A DNA stretch of 64,000 nucleotides from the NCBI GenBank assembly GCA_947359465.1, contig OX375873.1, positions 133,068,899-133,132,898 of the forward strand. The letters are read 5' to 3'. The stretch comes from Metellina segmentata. Taxonomy: Eukaryota; Arthropoda; Arachnida; Araneae; Tetragnathidae. The notes under the pieces were generated by a model, which made no database searches, was not told the origin of the DNA, and was given only the letters and a program-made list of their open reading frames with translations. The translations under genes and the position numbers were made by a program. Of the stretch, positions 1 to 11,764 are shown one piece after another (position 1 is the first letter of the stretch; each line of letters begins with the position of its first letter).

Positions 1-560
1 TACGAAGGGGGGTGTGGGAGGGACGCATTTCCCCGTCCAAGGCCGAGCACCCGTGTCTGAATGTGTGACGAGTTAAAAGAGTCCACACACACGAAGGAAC
101 TGATGATGACATTATCCATCCGCGATCTTCGAACTTGATGGAAGGAGGGGAAAGTGAAAATAGCTTTCTTGTTAAGTATCCGGGAAACTTTTCGGTTTGT
201 CGTGTTTGAGGTTGTGGGAAAGGAGGCTTGGCGAATTTTGATTGGCGACACCTGAGATAAGGGTTAACCGCCTTGGAAGGTCGTCCGTTGATAACATTTC
301 CAGGCGACAGCTTCGCTAATTAAGTGCAGGGGAGGAATAACACAGACACTGTGGTAATGAGAGGAACGAGAATGAATTGCCTTCAACGTGGTTCTCAATG
401 GTAAATGGCACTCGTTGCCGAGTCGCTCAAACTTTAAATTGGATTGTCTGGAGACGATGGAAGATATTGAAAGTATCGTTTCTTTTTAACGGTCCCAGAA
501 ATCGCGTGGTTAATCACTTGATGGAAGTGATTGTTATCCGTGAATTGATCGTAATAGCTA
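1..560. other. Non-repetitive, GC-richer stretch, no gene recognised
   Basis: This stretch is visibly less AT-rich than the window average and matches no other part of the window. A 67-codon open frame (377-580, +) has no recognisable domain and is probably chance. A TAATTA-type core lies near 318. It may be intronic or intergenic unique sequence; I see no splice or coding signal that I would defend. Confidence 0.4.
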
Positions 561-2350
561 AATTAATGAAAATAGTTTGATCATTATTCCGTAAGTTGAG
601 GACAGTTATGTGTTAGCTTTTTGTCACAAATAACTTTTGGTAACGTGTTACGTAAGGTCTATTTCATCGTAATGGTTATCTAGTGTGTCAGAATTTTTCA
701 GAATAAAATTGGTTACTTGAAAGCATGTTTTAAAGTACAAATATCTCTTAAGGTAACACAATTGATGGATTTAATGATGAAATAATTTAATGATAATATA
801 TATTATAATAAGTATTTCTTATCCCATTATATTTCGTGTAGGATAAGGACAAAACCACTTATTAATCATCTTAGCTTCTAAAACTGCCCTGTAATGACCA
901 GCGTCTGATGCAAAGGCCTATTTCAAACTTATAACAGTTCAAGGAACAATTGGTTTCCCTACTCGCTGCTTCATTGGAGATTAGGACAGTTATTATCTCG
1001 ACAATACATCTCGCTCTAAGCAAAATTGACCAGATTTTGAACGTGGTATCTCGTCAGAACACTTAGAGGGATGTATTCTTTTCACAAGAAAATAATCCAA
1101 ACTGACAGTAAGTACTTCTGATTCGTATTCTTCAGACTAAAAGTCACCCAGATACAGTTAACAGTATGAAGAAAACTACATTTCTTACGTAATTTAAAAC
1201 CCCAGATTTAAAATTGCTTTAGTATTTATTTTGGATTTTAAAAGTAATAAGTACCTACTAATTGTAAATTAACAGTTCTACTAGATGAGAGCAACTATAA
1301 GATTAATTAATTTTCTTCTTTCTCTCTCACCCCCTCCCCATTGAGTTTCATTCAATTAATATTAACTAACACTAAGTAGTAGTCATTCCAAACTAAACTT
1401 AATCTCCAGTAATTACTCCGGGATCAAAGGAGATATCCGGTTTGAGTCGAAACAAAACAGCCGCAAAATGCCCTCTAACGTACACTCTCCTTTTATCGTA
1501 AATAATTTATTGTATCTTTAAGACGTAAAACCTATTATCTTTAAGAAACATCCCGCACAAGCTATTCGCAAATAACCCAAATATCGCGGATTCTGAAAAA
1601 TAATGAGACAAGGAAAGCGTTCTCTTTCATTCAAGTGCAAACGATTAGTCCGCCGAAACGTTCGAAATATTTTACATCGAGACTGATCGTGCAGTTTTGC
1701 TTGGAGTGCTTTTTTATTGTTCTTTTGCCGAGGTCCGTTCGTTTAAAAGCGCGGCCTCTGTTTTAAGGGTACGAATGGAAATCGATTCCCAATAATGAAC
1801 TAGTGTCCCTGCAGCCAGCAAAACCTTTTCTGGCCGAGAAAAATCAGTAATTGGAAACTTCAAATAAGTTGTTAGAGATACGTTCCCGGGCAGCAGCTGA
1901 ATATATATTATCCTGAAAGGGAGAGAATATATCTCGAGAAACCGGTTTAATTCCGTAGCCCATAATAGGGATTGCGAAATTTAGAGGGTAGGCAATTAAT
2001 TTCCGAAGACATATTCGATGTGCTTGCAGAACTTGCTTCTCTTTCATGTCCGGATGTCTTCCAGGAAGTGGGATTGCCATTGCCCGGGCTCGATTAAATG
2101 TCTTTCTGGGTAGAATTTTCTCTGAACATGTATTTTCGAATTCGGAATTTTACTATTGTGATTTCTTGTTTTATTCCTAGTATACAATGTTCGAAAGACA
2201 AGTAGCAATATTTTTGCTACTTCTCGTAACAGAAATAATTTCCGAGAAATCTTGCAACTGTCGAGATTTGAATCTCTCTCCAAGTCAGTAGTATATCACC
2301 TAAAGTACGATATATACCATCATCATATTTTAGTTTTGAATTTTTTAGGG
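561..2350. other. No gene seen; AT-rich then mixed-composition spacer
   Basis: Apart from one degenerate CTCGTC-type repeat at 1020-1075, no element is recognised. 1400-2100 is somewhat GC-richer. Short open frames on the minus strand at 1844-2283 have no recognisable domains. Confidence 0.4.
1020..1075. repeat. Degenerate CTCGTC palindromic-repeat module
   Basis: It contains AATTGACCAGATTTTGAAC followed by a TATCTCGTC core. This is the same order as the fuller copies near 26.2, 34.0, 43.4 and 50.2 kb. Confidence 0.5.
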
Positions 2351-2351
2351 A

Positions 2352-2412
2352 TGTCTGGTTTAGGTTTTATGGCAGAAGGTCCATATTTTTCCCAGCTGTG
2401 ACAATCACAAAA
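2352..2412 (-). repeat. SINE-1 tail fragment
   Basis: It carries the SINE-1 tail signature GGTTTTATGGC followed by a GGTCCATATTTTT variant, the body end of the element opposite the tRNA-like head. The head itself is not detectable. Full copies lie at 47997-48223 and 63090-63308. Confidence 0.5.
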
Positions 2413-2789
2413 CAACGAGAGAGGAATAAAAGCAAATAGCAGAAGATTAGGAGAGGGTAAAACAGGAAAGAAGAGTTGATCATACAAGTACTTAGGTATT
2501 GTGGTGGCCGTACACACTTAAAAATGAGCCCCTGAAGGTTAATTTTTGAAGGCTAAAGATTCTATTTATAAATGTTTTGGAAATACTGTTACTGATTTTG
2601 CTAACTTAAAAAATAAAGCCCTATTGTAAATTTTGTCAGTCTTACCAATCGTCATTAATTGACAAGTTTTATTTTATCTTTCATTAAACAATAACGATTG
2701 AATAGAACTCGTATAAACAATGTTGTATACTATATACATAAAAATTAAATGTTTGTTGTATTTGAAGATATTCACTTTGGATTATCAAA

Positions 2790-3000
2790 AAGGAAAATAA
2801 GTAGTTGCATATCGCATACGTCGCATATGTCTATATTTGTCACCACTACGTTCAAACAGCTGGATATATATTGCAAAAAAATTTGAATACATTGAGTACT
2901 TTAAACTGCATAGTGATTCAGCAGTTTGCTAGTCAGTCTTTCCATTTGATGTCAGGTTTTGTGCAGTATCACAAAAACAAATTATTATATTTTTATATGA
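2790..3000 (+). repeat. 5' part of R1 repeat family (decayed)
   Basis: The segment around 2862-2905, with TTTGAATACATTGAGTACTT, closely resembles 11950-11975 (TTTGAACACATTGAGTGCTT) and their flanks. This identifies it as a diverged copy of the 5' portion of R1. More R1-like sequence follows at 3180-3960, so both probably belong to one insertion. Confidence 0.5.
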
Positions 3001-3179
3001 TGAAAAAATATTTCATATAATATGTTTTAATTTAGTAAACCCATTGCTTGCATTTTATTTGCTTACATTTTTAAGCATATTACATGCTAAAAAAGTTTAA
3101 TACCTATAGTTAAATCAACCTTAATTTGACAGTGTTGGATTCGCTTGGGTGTAAATTAAGAATTGCTATTCATCCGATC

Positions 3180-3960
3180 TCTTACCAATACACCTGGAAA
3201 ACAATTATTTTTCCTCAAAATTAATTTTATTGAACTAAACTTTTAATAATTTACTTATTTTCAACTTACTTTTCCGTACAAAATACTTTTCCTTTGTTTT
3301 TACTGAGAACATTCAATTTTAATGCAGGTGCTTTTGTTAATTCACGTGCTCACGTGATCTTAAAAATATGTATTAATCAGGAATTACATTAATCAGGAAT
3401 AACTTATCAAATTAACTGGTCATCCTTCACTTAAATACGGTGAAATTCAAAAATATGGCATGACTGATACAAGGGTGACCCAAGTTTAAAAATATTTGTA
3501 TGGAAACCATGAGGGCTAGTGTTATTCACCGTAGATTTGTCATGTTTATGAATTACATTCAAAAATTTTAAAATACATGTAGTTATAGGGCTATCATAAT
3601 CCCCAATCTCAAAATCTACTTTTTTAGTAGGCATCTAGTGTCACCTATCGTAGTTTTATAACACAGTAGGGTGCGATGCATAAGAAAAGTAGTATTTGGA
3701 TTGATGTAAGCGATTTGCGCTCAGAGTTGAAAACTTTAAAGATGTCAGAAAATACTTTCTTAGCATTTAAATGATGTTGATACTTTTTATGAAAGAGAAA
3801 AAAGTGATTATTCTTGTCACTCGATCTTTCTAAAAAAAATTCAACCCGTATATCATGGGTAGTTCTGTTTGTGTTTAGTAAAAATTTGAAGACTCTACAA
3901 ACACAAATTGAAAATAAAAGATTTTCTATTCTATGGCTCTCTTGCAATTTTTTTTCATAG
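3180..3960 (+). repeat. R1 repeat family, middle/3' part (decayed)
   Basis: 3421-3480 (CATCCTTCAC, then GTGAAATTC and an ATGGCATGA motif) aligns by eye with 17067-17115 and 57437-57490. 3665-3710 (AGTAGGGTGCGATG) aligns with 13025-13040 and 57643-57660. No coding capacity is evident. Confidence 0.45.
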
Positions 3961-4667
3961 TTGCGTGTTTTTTCTTTTAAAAAACGCTACATTAAAATAC
4001 TTAAAATCGAATTGTATGAGAGATTTTCAGTGTAAACATTAAAAAACCGGAAGAAGTGAATTTTACTTCCTTTCAAGCAATACGGTATAAATAGAGGCGG
4101 CTCGTTTTACCACAAAAATATCAATGCCACCTTCATTTGGATTTACAGAAATAGCTTTTTCATTCCTTTATTCTATCACTTTGGAAAAGGGATAGCATCC
4201 TGGAAAAGGGACAGCAAATCAAATATGTAACTGAAGTATTATTCACCGAACTGCGAGATAGTAAGACAGTGTTTCGATTGTTTGATGAAAACTTTGTTTT
4301 AAGAATTTTAAACTTAATATGTTTGCAGAAAATTATCCAAAACTTATCCCATTAATGATTTGTTTCAATCAAAAATAATTTAAAATTACTTAACTAATCA
4401 ATAAGTGGGAATTATGAACCTACATTTAACTAACAACTACTTACACTTCGGTATCAGAACCCTATCACAATTTATCAGTTTCTAATAAAGTTCACCAAAC
4501 CCTCTTAATCTGACTAATTTAAAATATTAATTTTCTAACGAATCCGGAAATATTCTCTGTTAATTGGCAAAAGACAAAAAAACTTTACTTCCACATAAAT
4601 TTAAATGAATTGCACTTTTTCTTAAACCTTAAAAATGTCAAAACGTTAACAATTATTTTATAACTTA

Positions 4668-6382
4668 CTAGCCACTGCGTGGCTAGCACGGCGTTGTCCG
4701 TGCTGTTCTTTGTGGGGTTAGGTGTGTTCATTGTGAACGTTTGTAAACCACCGGTGTTTGCTACGCATTCCCATTTGGTTTGCTTCGCAAACTAACACCA
4801 CGGACAACGCCGTGATGGCCTCGTCATTGTGAAATTGGAATTGCGGAGAGATCCAATCGGTGTGACGTCACAATTTCTTGGATGGTGGGGTGCCAGCTGA
4901 GGTGTTATCTTATCATCTGACCGTGGTTCAAAATTACGCGATGTTGTCCATGTATATTTCACTTATTGGATTTAACTCCGACCCTAGTTAATAAGTAGTA
5001 GTAGTGCTTGAGAACGTTAATTAAAAATTACCCAATTTTTCGGATACTTTCCTTAGGGGATTGATCCCGGACCTTAGTCAAGAGCCCGTTGAGTTGCTAT
5101 AGTACGATGTTAATTAAAAATTACCTCTGATCTTTTCCTTAGGGTTTGATACCGGACCGTTGTAAATAGCACGATGAGTTGCTATAGTACGACGATAATT
5201 AAAAATTACCTCGGATCTCCCAATTAGGGAATTGATCCCAGACCCTCGTTAATAGCCAATTGTGTTGCTTTTGTGTGATGTTAATTAAAAATTACAAATT
5301 TCCTGAGATTTCAAATTCGTTGAAATTTTTAATAAAAACTTGTAGAATTTGTGTTGATTGTTGTATTATTTTTAAAATCCATCTGATACACATGAATATT
5401 TTACACATTTTACTGCAATGCAAAAACTTGTATTTTCTAAGAATTACGTTTTTGAAAAAGGCAATTGAGAAAATTGAATGGTGAAAGGAGTGAGAAACAT
5501 GCTTTTTTACTCTTTGCTTCTCAGTAAAACGCTGAAATTCTAAGAGCACATCATCATCCTGCGAGCGTAGAACTACATAGAAGAAATGTTTTTAGTTTGC
5601 ATAAATGATACAAATCCAAGATTGGCATGAGTGCAGTAAAGACCCTTTCAATACTGCGGACATTTTTAGGAAACCAAATAAAACAAAATAGAATAATAAA
5701 TTCATTTTTAAATGTTCTACATTAAATTTAAAATTTGGATTAAATATCGCTTTTCTTTCCATAAGACATCGAAACAAAAAAATTTACTATACAAAAACCG
5801 AAGTACTATACAGAAACAAACAAAAGATTGCATAAATGAAATAAACCCGAAATTGCACAAAAGATCAAAATAAATATCTCTAAACTTTGAAAAATATATC
5901 CAAACAATCCAAACTAAAAGTGAATATGCTTCAAAAATCAAAATCCAAACTATCGTAGTATTAAAAAAAAAATAACAAACGTACTGCACAACCGTTATCC
6001 AGTTCAAAAAATGAAGTAAGCACAATTAAAAAACATAAAAGTTAACGCTAACTAAAAGCTAATATGCTTTTAAAAAGGCAATAAATTTCATAAAGGATAT
6101 CCAGTAATAGGGCGGCTACACGGCAACGGATACACACGCGCATAAAATACGGATTCATTCAATACCGATCATGACTGTTGCCATTCGGAGGAAAGGAAAT
6201 AATAATTAAATATCGCATTAAATTAATTTTTAAATTTTCAAGATTAAATTTAAAAAATCAGTCTATAAAATTGCAAAAAATTTGAGAATATATGTGTGCC
6301 AAGTTTCATTATTGTAAATGCCATAAATTCGTCAGTACACCGCGTACAAGCACACACAGAAACTTCATTTTATAATAGTAGA
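4668..6382 (-). mobile_element. Helitron-like non-autonomous element D
   Basis: On the minus strand the 3' end shows the Helitron pattern. A short hairpin (GCCAC, loop, GTGGC) runs into CTAG at 4668-4671, followed by a host T. Upstream are the palindrome-rich blocks common near arthropod Helitron 3' ends (4700-4815). The presumed 5' end begins TCTACTATTATAAAATG on the minus strand near 6380. A TGTGTGTGCTTGT run follows, then sequence of the Helitron-5' style. No Rep/helicase reading frame is present, so it is non-autonomous. Pairing the two ends into one 1.7-kb element is inference; the 3' end is the firmer part. Confidence 0.55.
4955..5297. repeat. Four-unit ~88-bp tandem repeat inside element D
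   Basis: The anchor (T/A)TAATTAAAAATTAC starts at 5017, 5110, 5195 and 5281, giving spacings of 93, 85 and 86 bp. Between anchors each unit repeats a block like TTGATCCCGGACC and then GAGTTGCTATAGTACGA. Units differ at several positions, so the array is old. Confidence 0.85.
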
Positions 6383-7805
6383 GACGCGCATACTGAAAGT
6401 ATTCTTCAATTATTCATTTTAAACGGTATGCGAATAGTAATAAGTAATAAATTACTTAAAAATATCACTTATCTTCAGCTTTTGATAACTACAAGGCCGT
6501 CAGAATATGTACCACTTGATCACTCATTGTGTATACCAGACTGTCGATTTGCTTAATTTCAGAAATGATTTCAAATTACTTTACTAAAATCTTACAAATC
6601 TGGAAAATGAAATTAATTCGGAAATTTACAAGCATACGTACAGATAACCATGATGACCGCAATGAATTCAAGACACGCAATAAATGAAAAATATTAATTT
6701 TTCGTTATTTATTCACAAACGTTGAGTCTCAATTAACCTGCGAAGACGCGCGCCAAGATTATCAGGCCCGAGCATTACAAAACTGTAACACAGAAAACCT
6801 TCCCCTAATGGAATTATTCCAGTTTCATGGTAGCAGCATTTAAGGTCATGTACGTCACAACCACAAGCATTTCAAGAATTTTACCCCACTGCTTTCTCAG
6901 AAAAACAGTGTTTGAGTGTTTTCGCCCAGCGCGAGCGCTGGCATTTTCAGTTAAGATCGCAAAATAGAACAGACGGATTGAAATTATCTCGCTATTTGAG
7001 CTATGATGGTGGAACGAAGAGATAAAAATTACACTTGTTGGAACTCTTTAAAAAATAAAAAAGAGCTATCAAAAAAATTTATATGTGGAAATAATCAAAA
7101 AATGCCTTTACCCTTATTTGGATTAAAAAAAAAAACATGACTTTGGTTTCCTATGTACCAATAAAACACAAGCACGTTGTTCTGTAATCTACAATGCATA
7201 ATAGTAGTGCCATTGATAAATCGACAGAAGAAGCCAAGAACCAGATATAACATTTTATAATATAACAAAGGGTGCTGTAAATGTATAGTAGATGAGATTT
7301 AATCTACATATTCTACTGCTAGAATAAACAAAAGATGGTCCATGGTTGTATTTTTCAGTGTATTAAATATTGCAACCATAAATGCCAGGGTACTGCTGTT
7401 GTCAACAAAAACACCGGCGATTCAATATAGAAAACTAAGTTTGTTTATCAAATAACTTTCGTTAGAACTTTTGAAGTACTACCTTCAAGAAAAAAGTTTG
7501 GCAACCAATGCTTCCACGTGAAATGCGAGAAAGACTAAACTGTAGCGACATGGAGAGAAAATTGTGTAGCAACCCCAGCAAAAAACAAGAGTTCTTCAAG
7601 AAAAAGGAGCCATGTATGCCCCAGTTCAAAGGACTGGAAATTACAAATTTGTAGTGCTAAATGTGAATAATATGTATGGGCAGAACATAACAGTGTTCTC
7701 TGCAATAAATGTTCATTCATTCATATTGAGTGGGGAGGTCATGAAAGCCCTAGTTGATGATTCCACTAGGGAATATTGCACCAAACCCCATTGTTTTTCG
7801 ACACT
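6383..7805. other. No gene recognised; spacer before retrotransposon
   Basis: Mixed-composition sequence. A 73-codon plus-strand frame (7612-7833) and its minus shadow have no recognisable domain. Part of 7780-7809 may be 3'-UTR of the adjoining minus-strand retrotransposon, whose 3' end I cannot fix. Confidence 0.35.
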
Positions 7806-7809
7806 CCTG

Positions 7810-9855
7810 TCAAAGAAAGTGAGATCCCTTTAGAAAGGCCAAAACGCTTTTGACAGGTTCATCGTGAATTGTATCAAGTTCTGTTCCAAGACCTAGACTT
7901 GAGTGCCTTATGTGAAGCAAAGCTTCGCATTCAAAAAGTATATGGTGGGTAGTTTCCTCCACCATTTTTTCTCCTATCACCCTTTTTGCGGAAGTCTTAG
8001 AGCTCCCGCAAAAAGGTTCAGGGCTTAAAGGTAGGTCTGCAGTCCCAAGTTTGGCTAACTTATCTGCATTTTCGTTTCCTTCTACACCAGTATGCCCTGG
8101 TACCCAAGTAAGAAAGATCCTATTATGGGTCCCCAAGTCTTGTAGAAGGTTCCTACATTCCCAAACAAGTTTGGAGCTTATTTGAAATGTGTTTATTGCC
8201 TTTAAGGCTGCTTGACTGTCACTAAATATGTAGATTTTCCTATTTGAGTAGGATCTTCCACAACATTCATGTAGACAGTAGATGATAGCAAGCAGTTCCG
8301 CTTGAAATACTGTGACATGTTTTCCTAATTTTCGGGTAATCCTGGTCATATTGATTTTTTCCAGGTTTGGTCAGAAAGACTACCCTTGCCTTTCTCCATG
8401 GTCTGGGGATATATTCAAGAGCTAGACTGGCTCTGAACATTTTACACAAGACCCGTGAGATGGGTTCGGCCGATTTCTGAAGCATAATCGGTATTATCCC
8501 ATCTGGTCCTGGAGTTTTATATGGTTCAAATGAATTGATAGCCCATAATACCTGTTTAACAGTAAAAATTTTCTTGGCAATTATCCAGTTTTCCCTTCTT
8601 ACCCTTATTGGATATCCCAGAGGAGAAGGGTTTAACTCATTAGGTACCAAGTTAGAGTTTGGAAAATGTGTCTCGACCAGAGTCTCTATAACTTATCTGC
8701 CAGTTTTGGTATAGCCACCGTAATTATCCTAAGGGTCCCCACCAATATTGATGTATCTCTTTTAAGAATTTTGTGGAGTCTAGCACCTTCAGTGGTACTT
8801 TCAAACGAAACACAGAACTACCTCCATGAATTCCTTTTGGCCATTCGAACAGCTTTGTTGTATTCTGAAAGTAGGCACTTGCATTCTTCCCACTTGCCAG
8901 ATTTCTTTGCTTTCTTAAAAAGTTTTCTTACTGCCTTTCTCTGCCTCATAAGGTCTTGGTTCCACCCTGAGTTTGGCTGTTTGCCTTTTCTTAGAAGCAG
9001 AGGACAGTTATTTGTATATGAGATATAGATTGCCTGCTGCAGACCGTCTGCGTAAAGTTATAGATCATAAGTATCATAGATTTTCTGAGAGAAGTCATCC
9101 AGGTAATTCTGGAGTTCATTGTTAAATGAGGTCCAGTTCGTACTCTTGGGATCTCTGAACGTCTTCTCCCAGTGATATTCAGATTTCAGTGAGAAGTGGA
9201 TATATTGATGGTCTGCAATTGAAGGATTCTCATCAACATGTCATTTGTCAATATAACTACTTAGTTCAGGGCTGGCTAAGGTTATATCAAGTACTTCCTT
9301 TCTTACACTAGTTATAAAGGTCGGTTTGTTTCCTACATTTAAGATATCTAGGTTATTTTCAAGTACAAAGTCTAAAAGAGCTTCACCTCTGTCATTGATA
9401 TTGGAGCTGCCCCAGATTGTGTGGCGTGCATTCGCATCACAGCCAAGGATCAATCCCGATTTCTGCTCTGCACACGCTATAAGCAATCTCTTCAGCTCTG
9501 TACTTACAGGATCTTTTTCTTCATATGGCTGGTACCCAGAGCCTATCAGGATTTCTCTGGTTCTCCCTCCATTATGAAGTGTTATCTTTGCTATTGCCAA
9601 GTCCCTAAAACAAAGTTCATGGATCGGCATTGCATCGATGTTGTTGTTAATAAATAAGCAAGCTCTTGGAGAAGAGCTTGCAAAATCATAAATTAACTTA
9701 CCTCCACTGTCCTTTAATCCCCTGATGTCTTCTTTATACAGCCAAGGTTCTTGAATTAGGGCAATGTGGATTCCCTCAGTCCGGAAAACCCCACTGAGGT
9801 TGGCAGCAGCAAGTCTTTTATGCTGTAGGTTGGCCTGCAGGAGCTTCAGTGACAT
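7810..9855 (-). pseudogene. LINE ORF2 remnant: endonuclease, truncated RT, RNase H
   Basis: The endonuclease runs from MSLKLLQANLQHKR at 9855. It shows LIQEPW (catalytic Glu), GSGYQPYE, LGCDANARHTIWGSS (Asp/Asn) and LDITLAS. An in-frame TGA (9241-9243) follows, and in the same frame SIADHQYIHF supplies the S-D-H motif. After a damaged linker, RT begins at about 8650 with YKTPGPDGI and RPWRKARVVFLTKPGK, then stops abruptly near 8340. The palm, including the Y-x-D-D motif, is absent. RNase H follows in another frame (8349-7810) with FQAELLAI (Glu), IFSDSQAALKAI (Asp) and WVPGHTGVEGNENADKLAK (Asp). Its first catalytic Asp was lost with the RT core. A second internal deletion joins RNase H to a C-terminal tail around ETTHHILFECE. 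ORF2 would nick target DNA and prime reverse transcription; this copy could do neither in full. Confidence 0.85.
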
Positions 9856-10914
9856 TTTCAGCGGGAGCAGCAGCAGGTTTTTCCAGAACCCTATCCTGCA
9901 CTTGGGTAAAGCCTATATAAAATTTGCATTCTCTATTGATCAAGGTCTTGGAGTCTTGTTCTGGAATGTTCACCACAATGGTTCTACCCTCATTACCAGA
10001 TTTTTGGTTGATGATTCCCCATTCTGTGGCAGTTAGTCCTTCGTTCTAAGCTTCCACTTTCAGTAGAATCTCTTTACCGGAGAACTTGTTGTATATAGCC
10101 GGGATCCTAGCTATGAATTTTGTTGTTTTGATGATCCTGCGTGCTTCGTCAACAAGGAGGGACAGGCCGTTTCATGGTGACATTTCTCTAACAGTTCTGG
10201 ACAGCCATTGGCTGCTGTTAGAGTTGGCACAGAGGATGATAATGACTCCTCCTTCCAGACGACAATATTTGAATTGAGGTCCGGTTCCCGGAGGAACGCC
10301 CTCAATCTTAGACATTGCGTCTAGTTGGAAGGTCATCAGCTGTTCTTCTGACAGTTTCTGGTCTGGATATCCTTCCACGACAACTGCCATCTTCACAGCT
10401 GATAATGTGCCACTGTAGCTAGGGTCTGTCCCGTTTCCGGGTTTAGCCCTCTTTGTAGACATTTTCTCCTGAGAGTGGGGAGTACTACCATCCGACCTTG
10501 TCCTCGTGGTAGAGGGCCTGATCGGGATCTGTAACTCCTTTTTCCTGGGAGTGGTTTGAGCTTTAGGTTTGGGTCTGTTTTCTACCCATGTGTCCTCAGC
10601 TAGCTTTCTTTCTCTGGTCAGCCATTTTTTGGCATCCCCAGAGATTTTTTCTTCTTTAGATCGATCCTGTCAAGCCCCGAGACTATCTTTTGGAGATCTC
10701 GATCTCCTTCAAGGTCTGTCTGTGGGGTTGCAGGGCCTGGTCCTGAAGATTCGGTCTCCATCAAGGTCTGGGTGTCTTCCTCTTTGGAGTCGGTGGTTAG
10801 GTTTATTTTTTCTTTGTTTTCCATATGTTGGTGCACTTGCCGCAGGAAGTATGCAGTCCATCCCGCCAGAGCCTGCATGCCAGGGTAAGGTAAATTACTC
10901 CTAGAGGTCGACAA
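9840..10914 (-). pseudogene. LINE ORF1 remnant with DUF4780-like domain
   Basis: The frame opens near 10914 (MSTSRSNLPYPGMQALAGW). After a shift around 10640 it continues through a basic, Pro/Thr-rich linker. It then enters a folded segment at about 10400-10180 with VVEGYPDQKLSEEQL, FKYCRLEGGVIIILCAN and SSQWL. That pattern is the one I associate with DUF4780, a domain found in ORF1 or stand-alone proteins of arthropod non-LTR elements, where it is presumed to bind nucleic acid in the RNP. Nonsense codons lie in frame at 10172-10174 (TGA) and 10046-10048 (TAG). The frame resumes unbroken after each one, which shows recent decay rather than a natural end. It overlaps the start of ORF2 in another frame near 9855. 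No CCHC zinc knuckles were seen. The domain name rests on recall of the family pattern only. Confidence 0.7.
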
Positions 10915-11099
10915 GCACTAGGAGGCTCCGTGAAAGGTACCAATTAACCGTCGGTACCATGCACCCATCAGCACGGGTCGCATAACACTTTGGGTTGACG
11001 GGAGCTGGTCCGCGCCCCCTTATTCAATATTCGGGGATATCCTGAGTATGTTTAGGCTCAGGACATTCGGCCCGGTAGTAGAGCTAATGCCCCGGGGCA

Positions 11100-11760
11100 A
11101 TAAATGTTAGTGAAATATGAGTTTTATTTCCAATTTGTTAATGTAACAATAATTTAATTTCTCTTAAATGAATGCTATTTCTAATTTGGATCTTAGATTT
11201 CGTTTTTCAGTATAAATGAGACATAATTATAAATTTAGAATGCAATATAAAGTTTCGAATTTTAAATGAGATATTTATCAAAAAATTATTTTTAATATTA
11301 TGTTTTGATTAACTAAATTAATTTTTTACAGTAAAATATGTTCTTTTGTGTTTCGTTAGGAAAAAAATGCTTCGGGCCTACGAAGCCCGGCGCGCGTTTT
11401 CATGTGATAACAAGTAGCGAGTCCCTGTGGTATTAATTAGCATCATAGTCAACATTTTCTACCTGTGTTTGAAATATTATGAACAGTTGAAATCATGAAA
11501 CATAATTTTGAAAGAAATTTGACATTGATGAAGATGTAGGACAAACAAAGGATAAAATTATGAAACAAGCTCATTACAGGCGTGCCGTTTCCATGGTAAC
11601 ATAATTTTTAATTTGCGAGTCCTGCGCGAAGGTTACAGTGGCTACAACATATATACATGCATAGATTTGATAGGAAATTCAATCTCTATTTCAATCCATG
11701 TTTGTTTTTGCAAAATGGCATTTGCACCGTAAAAGGACTGAAATTTTCAAAACCTATGAA
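11100..11760. other. No gene recognised
   Basis: AT-rich spacer with one small GC patch near 11380-11400. Nothing identifiable. Confidence 0.4.
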
Positions 11761-11764
11761 ATAT

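Larger units (their letters stand above)
7810..11098 (-). mobile_element. Degenerate non-LTR retrotransposon (ORF1, APE endonuclease, RT, RNase H)
   Basis: Read on the minus strand, the order is a GC-rich 5' leader (11098-10915), ORF1 (10914-~9840) and ORF2 (9855-7810). ORF2 carries endonuclease, partial reverse transcriptase and RNase H. The order and the RNase H place it in an RNase H-bearing, APE-type LINE group (I/R1/LOA/Jockey-related); the clade cannot be settled by eye. Both ORFs carry nonsense changes and frameshifts. The RT catalytic core, and a segment between RNase H and the C-terminus, have been deleted. It cannot be autonomous. The 3' end and any target-site duplication are not resolved. 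Its base composition is clearly GC-richer than the surroundings, as expected for a recent arrival relative to the flanking DNA. Confidence 0.85.
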
